Shown here: piece by piece, positions 1 through 6,657 of the stretch
Position numbering within the stretch: position 1 is the first letter of the stretch
Layout of the letters: every line of letters begins with the position of its first letter
NCBI GenBank assembly: GCA_013331625.1
Contig: DUGC01000030.1
Coordinates: 13,617-34,647, forward strand
Length of the DNA: 21,031 bases
Direction of reading: 5' to 3'
Origin: Candidatus Iainarchaeum sp.
GTDB taxonomy: Archaea; Iainarchaeota; Iainarchaeia; Iainarchaeales; Iainarchaeaceae
Translations under genes and position numbers: made by a program
The notes under the pieces: model-generated
Told to the model about the DNA's origin: nothing
Databases searched by the model: none
Seen by the model: the letters and a program-made list of their open reading frames with translations, nothing else

Positions 1-105
1 CAGCACACAACGCCGCCACCAGCAATTCATCACCCGCCTAAAGGCAAGTGCGTTCTTGCCAACGGCGTTGTAAATATTCCATGCAAGAAAGTTCACGCCA
101 GCCAT
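1..105 (-). CDS. Possible start of a gene cut by the left edge
   Basis: From an ATG at 105 the minus strand stays open to the window edge (35 codons, beginning MAGVNFLAWNIY). A Shine-Dalgarno-like AGGGTGG lies about four bases before this ATG, and the start overlaps the end of the repaired upstream membrane-protein frame (stop at 93-95) by 13 bases, a common archaeal operon arrangement. No family is recognisable in so short a piece. The same reading frame is continuous with the first part of the upstream ORF, so it could also be the out-of-frame tail left by the frameshift there. Confidence 0.3.
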   Translation of the reverse strand, partial: MAGVNFLAWNIYNAVGKNALAFRRVMNCWWRRCVL

Positions 106-366
106 TTTGCCACCCTGTTTCCCGAATAATAAACAAGGATTATCCACGGGAAGTAGGCAAAAAGCGTGAAAACCGAAACGCCAAAAAAGCTGCGGCGAGG
201 CAGCATACGACCAAAAGCCAGAAATCACCGAAAAAGCTTCCCAAAGGAGGGCAAAAAAAAGCGTTAGGACCCCAAGGCAGATGTACCTGCGCGCGTTATC
301 AGGGCCGAAAAAGAAGACCGGAACCAACGGCACTGAAAAAAGCAGGGTCCATAAAAAATTTTCCAT
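93..366 (-). pseudogene. Frameshifted small membrane protein, lycopene-cyclase-domain-like
   Basis: The frame from ATG 366 encodes a hydrophobic protein (MENFLWTLLFSVPLVPVFFF, then a second hydrophobic stretch LGVLTLFFALLWEAF and GFWSY). At a run of six T on the coding strand (A6 at 183-188 on plus) the sensible sequence moves to another frame. With one T fewer, translation continues QLFGVSVFTLFAYFPWIILV and stops at TGA 93-95, giving a 90-residue protein with about three membrane segments. The W(D/E) plus GxWxY pattern and a Gly-Val-x-x-F helix recall small lycopene cyclase-domain membrane proteins; that likeness is weak and made by eye. The shift could be a homopolymer sequencing error or real decay. 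It lies 43 bases downstream of the CARF-like gene on the same strand. Confidence 0.6.
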
Positions 367-409
367 AAATATTATGTAAGAGGAAAGCCTGAAAATTCTT
401 TATTGGGGG

Positions 410-796
410 TTAATAATATTTGGTCCCGTTCCCTGTAAGGATCACGACCTCAAAGCCCATTTTCTTCTCCTTTAGCGCCGCGAGCACTGCCATGTGCTCT
501 TTTCCCGAGCCGCTCACAAGCGAGATCGCAACTTCACCCTCCGGAAGCCTTTTTTTGATCTCGTCTTTGATGATCTCAAAGCCCGCGCGGTTGTTCACCA
601 TCACCCACTCAAACTGGGGCTTTTTATCCTGCGGCATCTTGGCGGCATTGGGCTCTTTTTCCAATGAAAAGTTCTCCTTCCCCCACTCATTTGAAATCAG
701 AAGGGCCTTTTCGAAAGGCTGGTCTGCAATGAGGCGCGCAACATGCCCCCATGTGCCCTTGCCGATGCCAAGCACAGCGACCAATGTCTTTCCCAT
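410..796 (-). CDS. CARF-like Rossmann-fold protein of unknown function
   Basis: A 128-residue protein with an N-terminal beta-strand and glycine loop (VAVLGIGKGTWGHVARLI), a LLISNEWGKENF strand, and a C-terminal half with the motif SLVSGSGKEHMAVLAAL followed by strand FEVVILTGNG. The alternating strand/helix layout and the Ser/Gly-rich loop before a helix resemble CARF and related Rossmann-type nucleotide-binding folds; I recognise no named family. The start is ATG 796 rather than the earlier TTG at 811, because AGGTG at 803-807 sits six bases before it. An AT-rich promoter region is shared with the divergent elp3. No CRISPR or effector nuclease gene is nearby, so a role in cyclic-oligonucleotide signalling is only a possibility. 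Confidence 0.75.
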   Translation of the reverse strand: MGKTLVAVLGIGKGTWGHVARLIADQPFEKALLISNEWGKENFSLEKEPNAAKMPQDKKPQFEWVMVNNRAGFEIIKDEIKKRLPEGEVAISLVSGSGKEHMAVLAALKEKKMGFEVVILTGNGTKYY

Positions 797-851
797 CTGC
801 CCCACCTGCAATTTATGTATTAACGTAATTTAGTAATATTAGATATTATAA

Positions 852-860
852 TTTTATATA
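852..860 (+). promoter_or_regulatory. TATA box upstream of elp3
   Basis: TTTTATATA in a strongly AT-rich stretch (834-860). Transcription would start near 880-887, which rules out the TTG at 861 as the elp3 start and leaves ATG 912 or 990. Confidence 0.55.
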
Positions 861-989
861 TTGAACAGCAGGATAAGGAATTTGGGGACTTATAAGGCCA
901 AAAACTGCAAAATGCCACAGACAGACGGCGGAATTAATGTCAACTACGAATCGGGCAATCTACATAAAAAGGGGCGAATACTGAGAGTT

Positions 990-2693
990 ATGGATGAGAA
1001 AACAAAGGAATACTGCAGGCAGGTCCTTGCCGAAATCAGGAAGGGCAAAATAAAGGGCCGCGAAGGCCTTGAAAAGCTCAAGCTGCAGGCGGGAAAGCGG
1101 TTAGGAATTGGCAGGCTGCCCTCAAACCCTGACATATTGATGCAGGCAGGCAAAATTTCACCACAGGCGGCAAAGCTGCTCTCAATAAAGCCACTGCGAA
1201 CCCTATCAGGTGTTGCCCCCGTTGCAATAATGGCAAGGCCGCAGGGGTGCCCGCACGGAAAATGCATCTATTGCCCCGGGGGCCCGAACAGCGCTTTTGG
1301 GGATGTGCCGCAATCATATACCGGCCACGAACCCGCGACAATGAGGGGGATTGCAAACAACTTTGACCCCTATTTGCAGGCAATGAACAGGATCTCGCAG
1401 TTCTATGCAACAGGCCACTGCCCCCAAAAGCTCGAACTCATAATAATGGGCGGGACATTCCCTGCAATGCCGCAGCAATATCAGGAAGAGTTTGTGGCAG
1501 GGGCGTTTGCAGCTGCAAACGACTTTTCGCAAAAATTTTTCAGGAAAGAAGAGTTCATGCAGGAAAAATTCGGGAAATATTTTTCAGCGGAGAACGGGCC
1601 ATTCATGCCAAAAAAAGAACTGCAAAAACGCGAAACAGGCACTGTTGAAAAAGAGCATGAAAGGAATGAGAAAGCCAAAGTGAGGATCGTCACATTGTGC
1701 ATCGAGACAAAGCCGGACTGGAGCCTCGAGCCGCACATAAACGGGATGCTCAGGCTCGGAGCCACCCGCGTTGAGCTGGGCGTGCAAAGCCTCAGTGACA
1801 AAGTCCTTGGATTTGCAAACCGCGGCCATACCCTCAAGGACACTGTTGAAGCGACAAGGCTGCTCAGGGACTCAGGCCTCAAAGTCACCTCACACATGAT
1901 GCCGGGCCTGCCGATGAGCACAAAGGATAGCGACATTGACATGTTCCGCGAACTTTTTGAAAACCCCGATTACCGCCCTGACGCGCTCAAGATATACCCC
2001 TGCATGGTGATGCCCGGGACCGCGCTTGAAAAAATGTACAGGGCAGGAAAGTTCTCCCCGCAAGGAACGCAGGAAGCCGCGCAGATAATTGCGCAGGCAA
2101 AAAGGTTCTTCCCTGAATATATGCGCGTGCACAGGATACAGCGCGACATCCCCGCCAAGTTTTCAGCCGGGGGAATTGACAAAAACAATCTCCGCCAGAT
2201 CGTTGAGGCCGAATGCAAAAAGAGAGGGATCAGGTGCAGGTGCATACGGTGCCGCGAATCTGGAATCAGCACGCTAGCAGGGATTGAAACGGATTATTCA
2301 AAAGTCGGGCTTGTTGAGCGCGAGTATGAAGCAAGCATGGGAAGGGAAGTGTTCATTTCGTATGAAGACTTGAAAAATGACACAATTCTGGGGTTTTGCA
2401 GGCTCAGGATGCCCTACAAGCCATTCCGCAGGGAATTTTGCGCAAATACCGCATGCATACGCGAGCTGCACGTGTTCGGCCCGCAACTTGGGATCGGCGA
2501 GCAGAGCGGCAAAGGCGAGCAGCACCGCGGATTTGGGATAAGGCTTGTGGAAAGGGCTGAGGAGATCGCTGCCGGAAAATTTGATGCCAAAAAGATGCTT
2601 GTGATAAGCGGGGTGGGCGCGCGCGAATACTACCGGAAAAAGCTCAGGTATGAAAGGGACGGAATATATATGGGCAAAAAAATCGGATTATAA
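990..2693 (+). CDS. elp3: tRNA uridine(34) acetyltransferase Elp3
   Basis: Elp3 uses a radical-SAM [4Fe-4S] cluster and acetyl-CoA to carboxymethylate wobble uridine 34 of tRNAs (cm5U). Counting from ATG 990 (567 residues), the cluster motif CPHGKCIYC gives Cys87, Cys92 and Cys95, followed by the Elp3 signature PGGPNSAF...QSYTGHEP. The SAM barrel contains IIMGGTFPAMP, TLCIETKPDW and LGVQSL. The C-terminal GNAT acetyltransferase domain shows ELHVFGPQLGIGEQ, HRGFGIRLV and ISGVGAREYYRKLRY-like sequence. Length and domain order are normal for archaeal Elp3. The frame is open upstream to TTG 861 and ATG 912; 990 is preferred because MDEKTKEYCRQ matches the usual N-terminus, though 912 is possible. 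Identification is near certain. Confidence 0.97.
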   Translation: MDEKTKEYCRQVLAEIRKGKIKGREGLEKLKLQAGKRLGIGRLPSNPDILMQAGKISPQAAKLLSIKPLRTLSGVAPVAIMARPQGCPHGKCIYCPGGPNSAFGDVPQSYTGHEPATMRGIANNFDPYLQAMNRISQFYATGHCPQKLELIIMGGTFPAMPQQYQEEFVAGAFAAANDFSQKFFRKEEFMQEKFGKYFSAENGPFMPKKELQKRETGTVEKEHERNEKAKVRIVTLCIETKPDWSLEPHINGMLRLGATRVELGVQSLSDKVLGFANRGHTLKDTVEATRLLRDSGLKVTSHMMPGLPMSTKDSDIDMFRELFENPDYRPDALKIYPCMVMPGTALEKMYRAGKFSPQGTQEAAQIIAQAKRFFPEYMRVHRIQRDIPAKFSAGGIDKNNLRQIVEAECKKRGIRCRCIRCRESGISTLAGIETDYSKVGLVEREYEASMGREVFISYEDLKNDTILGFCRLRMPYKPFRREFCANTACIRELHVFGPQLGIGEQSGKGEQHRGFGIRLVERAEEIAAGKFDAKKMLVISGVGAREYYRKKLRYERDGIYMGKKIGL

Positions 2694-2779
2694 GAAATAG
2701 CACGTGATTGTGTTTGCAGTGCTTCCTGCGCTCAATTGCGCAAAAAAATCAAGGTATAGGAAATTTCACCAGTGCCCGC

Positions 2780-3592
2780 TCAGAATGCAAAGCTCAAAAA
2801 TGAGTTGAAGAGCTGGAACGGGAGCAGCGAGAAAGTAAAAAACGGAAAGCCTGAAAGTGAAGAGGACAGCTTGCCCTTCATCGTGGGCTTCACGTTGAGC
2901 TCGGAGGAGAAGCTGTCAATAATCAGGTTGTCGCTGCCCTCATAAACGCGAAAAGAAAAAGGGATCACCCCTGATGCCTGCGGCGTTACCTCGAGGTCAA
3001 GTTCCCCCACGCTTCCCGGCTTGATCGTGATCGAGCGGTCTGAAAACCACGCGTCAGGAAGGGTTGATGAAACCCTTACGGTCTGCGGGGCGATCGAGGA
3101 ATTTGAGACACTTACATGGTATAGGGCCTTGCCGCCGGTATAGAAAAAAGCGTCATTTGACTTTCGCGCAAATGATGCATCCACGAGGCTTCGCTTGACT
3201 GTTATTTTCACGTCAACCGAATCGGTCTTTTCGGGATTGTCCTTGTTTGAAAAGCCAAGGTTGACCACATAAATGTTGGACTGCGCCCATGCAGGGACCT
3301 TTATTGCGGCGACAAGCGAAGTGTCAGTGACCTGCGTTGAAACGACTTCCCAGCCGGCTGGAAGAGCTGCGCGTGAAACCACAATCTTGTCCCACTCAAA
3401 GCCATAATTGGAATTATCAGAAAATGTGAGGTCAAAGGCCTGCCCCGGCTCAACCGAGCCTGCGGCAACCGATGTGCCGCTTTGCACGTCCTGCCTGAAA
3501 GGGTATGTCATTGAAACATCCGCAAATGCAACCGAAGCTGCGAGCAGGATGCAAAAAGCCACCGCAAATACCCTAAACAAGCGTTTCACCAT
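2780..3592 (-). CDS. Secreted or membrane-anchored beta-sandwich surface protein
   Basis: A 270-residue protein beginning MVKRLFRVFAVAFCILLAAS followed by VAFADV, a clear signal peptide (basic start, hydrophobic core, small residues before the likely cut). The rest is rich in Ser, Thr, Val and Asp in alternating strands. Residues about 145-235 (HVSVSNSSIAPQTVRVSSTL, then IKPGSVGELDLEVTPQASG) resemble NEW3/CARDB-type immunoglobulin-like domains found in archaeal surface proteins. The end is very hydrophobic and Phe-rich (FPFFTFSLLPFQLF) and may anchor it. The frame is open to 3694, but ATG 3592 starts the signal peptide, and TTTATTTAT lies about 25-30 bases before it. It stands alone between convergent elp3 and divergent taw3. 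Substrate or partner unknown. Confidence 0.8.
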   Translation of the reverse strand: MVKRLFRVFAVAFCILLAASVAFADVSMTYPFRQDVQSGTSVAAGSVEPGQAFDLTFSDNSNYGFEWDKIVVSRAALPAGWEVVSTQVTDTSLVAAIKVPAWAQSNIYVVNLGFSNKDNPEKTDSVDVKITVKRSLVDASFARKSNDAFFYTGGKALYHVSVSNSSIAPQTVRVSSTLPDAWFSDRSITIKPGSVGELDLEVTPQASGVIPFSFRVYEGSDNLIIDSFSSELNVKPTMKGKLSSSLSGFPFFTFSLLPFQLFNSFLSFAF

Positions 3593-3748
3593 TTTAATAA
3601 GCATCAGAAAGATAAATAAACAATTGCCCCATAGAATGCCTAATAAGGCAGAAACTGCCGTTTGAGGTTTGTTGCAGCGGATTGGGCAGCACAAGAGGCC
3701 AGAATATTTCTCTTGCCAAATCCGTTGCGGCTTACCCGGGTCAGCCCG

Positions 3749-3755
3749 TTTTTAA
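3749..3755 (+). promoter_or_regulatory. Probable TATA box of the taw3-thpR operon
   Basis: TTTTTAA lies about 20-25 bases before ATG 3774 and about 33 before the in-frame ATG 3786. The spacing suggests a leaderless or very short-leader transcript. Confidence 0.45.
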
Positions 3756-3773
3756 GAGGGATAAGCAGATGTT

Positions 3774-4400
3774 ATGGCGATCACCATGAAAAAAAACAAG
3801 CAAACAGGTGAAAAGAGCCGTTTTTCCATGGTAAAGGAAAGGCACAGGGAAACTTTTGAAACCGCACTCTCACAGGGCAAAGTGGATGAGCAGATGCAGC
3901 CCCTTTGCATATTCATAACGGGGGCCAAAAAGTACTTTACATCAAGCTGCTGCAGCGGAAGGATAATGCTGCTTGAAAAGAGGGGGGAGAGCAGGAAGGA
4001 GAACCTATTCCATCGCAAATGGCACCGCGAAGTTGATGAAAAAGAGATCATCGAAGGGATGGAGGAAAATGTGGAAGGGGACTTGTGGTTCAAGCTCGAC
4101 CCCTTTATACTGCATATAGGATGTGAAACGGCCAGGGATGCCAATGCAGCGCTTGATGCCATGAGGAAAGCCGGAGTTAAAAGGGGCGGCATACTCGTGG
4201 CACAGGAAGGGAAGTGGCTCATAGAAATGCAGGGCACGCAGTCCATGAGCTTTCCCATAAGGCTTGGGGGAAAGCAGCTTGCGGACAGGGAATATGTGCG
4301 CTCAATACTTGGAAAGGCAAATTCGATGCTTGAAAAAAATTACACGATGCTTGCAAGGCTTGAGGGGGAAATGAGGAAAGCCTTGGGGGAAGCAAAATGA
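3774..4400 (+). CDS. taw3: tRNA wybutosine/wyosine methyltransferase Taw3 (Tyw3 family)
   Basis: Taw3 methylates the 4-demethylwyosine/wybutosine-type base at G37 of tRNA-Phe using S-adenosylmethionine. The 208-residue protein has the Tyw3 hallmarks: an N-terminal region (residues about 14-45) with RFSMVKERHRETFETALSQG, the signature FTSSCCSGRI (55-64), FKLDPFILHIGCETARDA (106-123), and EGKWLIEMQGTQSMSFPI (145-162), the block typical of this family. Length is normal. The second Met (3786) is an alternative start. Its stop overlaps the thpR start by four bases (ATGA), so the two are translationally coupled. Both act on tRNA, fitting the neighbourhood of elp3 and cca. Confidence 0.93.
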   Translation: MAITMKKNKQTGEKSRFSMVKERHRETFETALSQGKVDEQMQPLCIFITGAKKYFTSSCCSGRIMLLEKRGESRKENLFHRKWHREVDEKEIIEGMEENVEGDLWFKLDPFILHIGCETARDANAALDAMRKAGVKRGGILVAQEGKWLIEMQGTQSMSFPIRLGGKQLADREYVRSILGKANSMLEKNYTMLARLEGEMRKALGEAK

Positions 4401-5035
4401 GGCTTTTTATCGCACTCAACATACCTGAAGGGATTAAGGACCGGATTGCAGATGAAATTTTACCGCTCGTGCCAAAGCGCGGCTTTAAGGCAGTTGAAAA
4501 GGAGAACCTGCACGTGACTTTGGGATTTATCGGAGAGAGCGACGAAGGAAGGATGGAAAAAATAAAGAAGGGGCTTGAAAAAATCAATTACAAAAAATTT
4601 AACGCAAGGATAAAGGGCGCAGGAAACTTCGGCACAAGGGTGCTCTGGCTGGGGATTGAAGAAGGGGCGCAGGAAATATCTGAAATTGCAAAACTTGCAA
4701 TGGATAGAGCAGGGATGCATGATGAAAAACAACAGTTTCGGCTGTTTGTGCAAACTTGGGCTGGCGGAACCCTCTTCGGGAGGATGGGTACGACGGTTGT
4801 TCCCCTGACGGGGAATAAGCAGCATACTTCCGGTTACTATGCAAAATTCCACCCGCACATAACCCTTGCAAGGAACAGGGACGCAAAGCCCGCGGAATTT
4901 TACAATGTTTTGGAAAAGGCCTCAAAGGCAGGATTTGTGGAAGAGTTTGAGGCAAAAGCAGTTTCGCTCATGGAATCCACGCTCACGCCTGCAGGGGCAC
5001 GCTACAGGGAAATTTACAGAAAGGAATTCAGCTGA
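4397..5035 (+). CDS. thpR: RNA 2',3'-cyclic phosphodiesterase (2H / LigT family)
   Basis: ThpR (formerly 2'-5' RNA ligase, LigT) hydrolyses 2',3'-cyclic phosphate RNA ends, probably after tRNA or other RNA cleavage. The start MRLFIALNIPEGIKDRI is typical. Both catalytic HxTx motifs are present: HVTL at residues 39-42 and HITL at 154-157 within FHPHITLAR. At 212 residues it is longer than many members; residues about 107-150 between the two halves include an unusual Gly/Thr-rich stretch (AGGTLFGRMGTTVVPLTGNK) where relatives usually have a short linker. It overlaps taw3 by four bases. Its end is two bases from the convergent secretion-ATPase gene, leaving almost no room for terminators. Confidence 0.93.
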   Translation: MRLFIALNIPEGIKDRIADEILPLVPKRGFKAVEKENLHVTLGFIGESDEGRMEKIKKGLEKINYKKFNARIKGAGNFGTRVLWLGIEEGAQEISEIAKLAMDRAGMHDEKQQFRLFVQTWAGGTLFGRMGTTVVPLTGNKQHTSGYYAKFHPHITLARNRDAKPAEFYNVLEKASKAGFVEEFEAKAVSLMESTLTPAGARYREIYRKEFS

Positions 5036-5036
5036 T

Positions 5037-6578
5037 TTACTCGGCAAGGATTTTCTGCAGCAGCGAATCAGGATTGTAATAATACTGCTGGATGACCATC
5101 TCGACATCTGCAGGGGCGCGGACATTTGAGCGCAGCATCCATTCAATAATCCTTTTCCTGACAGTGATTTCGCGGTCTATGTCCTTTTTTGTCCTCATGG
5201 TCTTGAGCGCAAGCAAATCAAGGAGCGCTGCCGGAATGTCCGTCCTGCCGATCACATCTGTTTTCCTGTCCCACTCGTAAATATTCCCGAGCAAAGGCTT
5301 GCCATCCATCGAGCTCACTTCAGTGACCGAAAGTACACGCCTCTCGATGCCGCGGCCCTTCACATACATACGGTACTGGACAAGAATGATGTTGAGCAGC
5401 GGAATCATGGATTCGGGCACTGCCATGGGCTCAGAGCGCAGCCGCAGGAGCATCTCCTTTGCGGAATTGCTATGGAGCGTTCCCAGTATGCCCTTGTGGC
5501 CCGTGTCCATCGCGGCAAACAGCGTCTGCGCCTCCGATCCCCTCACTTCCCCGACAACGATGCGGTCAGGCCTCATCCTGAGGGCATTTTTCAAAAGGTC
5601 ATCCATTGAAACGCCGCTCTGGCCCTTCATCTGGGGGCGGGATTCCATCTGCACCCAGTTCTGCCTGCTGCCGAGCTGGATTTCAAGCGTGTCCTCAATG
5701 GATACTATCCTTTCAGGATAGCGTATGAAAGCCGCAATTGCATTGAGCGTTGAAGTCTTCCCTGAACCTGCGCCCCCTGTGACTATGATATTCATCGGCT
5801 CGATTCCAAATCCCTCGACCATGACCCAAATGAAGGCGGCGAGCTCGCTTGTGAATGTTTTGTTTGCAATAAGGTCCACAATGGTGAGCGGGATATTGCT
5901 GAATTTGCGTATGGTAAGGCTTGGCCCGAAAGGGGTCACGAACGGGAATGTCGCATTTGCCCTGTTGCCATCAGGCAGCCGCGCATCAAGGAGCGGATGG
6001 TCGGCATCAAAATCCTTCCCCACGCTCTTTGCGATCTTTTGCAAAAGCCCGTCAAGATTTTTGCGCGCCGTGGGAAAGACATTTGTGCGGCAATGGGCAT
6101 ACTGTTTGTGGAAGACGAAAACAGGCCTGTCATAGCCATTGAGCATGATCTCCTCAAGGCTGGGGTCTGCAATGAGCGGCGCCAGTGGGCCATAGCCTAT
6201 GGAATTTGAGAGCACAAGCTCAGCCACTGCAGACTGGTTTTTTTCAAGCGGGAAAAAGTCCCTGAGCATTGCAATCAGGGGAAGCTTTATTGCTTCAAAA
6301 TCCTCGACATGGACAAGGTACTCCTGTGCTTCGCTAAATGTCACGGGCTTGAGGACCTTCTCCTTGAACTGGGAAATGAACTCTGCACTGAAAGGCCCCC
6401 CTTCCTCCATGCTCCACTTGCCCAGAACCGCATTTGTGAGCGAGACCACAAGCTTTTGCTCCTGCTGGCTCAGCTGGGGCTCTTTTACCTCATAATAATA
6501 GAACGGAAAACCCTCAAATATTGAGGCAAATTCATTTTGCGCTACAAGCTCGCCTTTCCATTCCTTCATTGCAATCAT
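5037..6578 (-). CDS. Type IV pilus / type II-IV secretion ATPase (TadA/VirB11-like)
   Basis: A 513-residue hexameric-type ATPase that would power pilus or archaellum-like filament assembly from the cytoplasmic side of the membrane. The N-terminal domain has the usual IGYGPLAPLIADPSLEEIML segment (127-146) and LLDARLPDGNRANAT (196-210). The Walker A motif GGAGSGKT spans 268-275, the Asp box IVSIEDTLEI 291-300, Walker B RIVVGEVRG 339-347 with Glu344, and the His box GILGTLHS 363-370. All key residues are intact. ATG 6578 has TATAATAAAT about 25-35 bases upstream; ATG 6569 is an alternative. No TadC-like membrane platform or pilin gene is next to it, so its filament partner must be encoded elsewhere. 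It is divergent from cca and convergent with thpR. Confidence 0.93.
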   Translation of the reverse strand: MIAMKEWKGELVAQNEFASIFEGFPFYYYEVKEPQLSQQEQKLVVSLTNAVLGKWSMEEGGPFSAEFISQFKEKVLKPVTFSEAQEYLVHVEDFEAIKLPLIAMLRDFFPLEKNQSAVAELVLSNSIGYGPLAPLIADPSLEEIMLNGYDRPVFVFHKQYAHCRTNVFPTARKNLDGLLQKIAKSVGKDFDADHPLLDARLPDGNRANATFPFVTPFGPSLTIRKFSNIPLTIVDLIANKTFTSELAAFIWVMVEGFGIEPMNIIVTGGAGSGKTSTLNAIAAFIRYPERIVSIEDTLEIQLGSRQNWVQMESRPQMKGQSGVSMDDLLKNALRMRPDRIVVGEVRGSEAQTLFAAMDTGHKGILGTLHSNSAKEMLLRLRSEPMAVPESMIPLLNIILVQYRMYVKGRGIERRVLSVTEVSSMDGKPLLGNIYEWDRKTDVIGRTDIPAALLDLLALKTMRTKKDIDREITVRKRIIEWMLRSNVRAPADVEMVIQQYYYNPDSLLQKILAE

Positions 6579-6602
6579 CGGGGTTTACACCATTTAAACG
6601 GC

Positions 6603-6613
6603 TATTTATTATA
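6603..6613 (-). promoter_or_regulatory. TATA box of the secretion ATPase gene
   Basis: On the minus strand TATAATAAATA lies about 25-35 bases before ATG 6578. It is back to back with the cca TATA box, only about 12 bases apart. Confidence 0.5.
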
Positions 6614-6624
6614 CAATTTTGTTC

Positions 6625-6633
6625 TATATAAAA
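6625..6633 (+). promoter_or_regulatory. TATA box of cca
   Basis: TATATAAAA centred about 22 bases before ATG 6651. The expected transcription start falls at or close to that ATG, which suggests a leaderless or nearly leaderless mRNA. Confidence 0.65.
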
Positions 6634-6657
6634 GGAGGAGCAATGGTAGGATGCTAA
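6633..6657 (+). promoter_or_regulatory. Shine-Dalgarno motif with a four-codon ORF overlapping the cca start
   Basis: AGGAGG at 6633-6638 is followed four bases later by ATG 6643, which opens a four-codon frame (Met-Val-Gly-Cys-stop, 6643-6657). That frame overlaps the cca start ATG at 6651 in another frame. Relative to 6651 the motif is 12 bases away, longer than usual. Whether the motif is transcribed depends on the exact start site, since the TATA box abuts it. Confidence 0.35.

Noticed and set aside
48..368. Plus-strand open frame of 106 codons rich in Lys and Arg
   Set aside because: It is antisense to the hydrophobic minus-strand membrane protein and has no promoter or ribosome binding site.
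861..989. N-terminal extension of Elp3 from TTG 861
   Set aside because: The TATA box ends at 860, so the TTG would lie upstream of the expected transcription start, and the added residues do not resemble Elp3.
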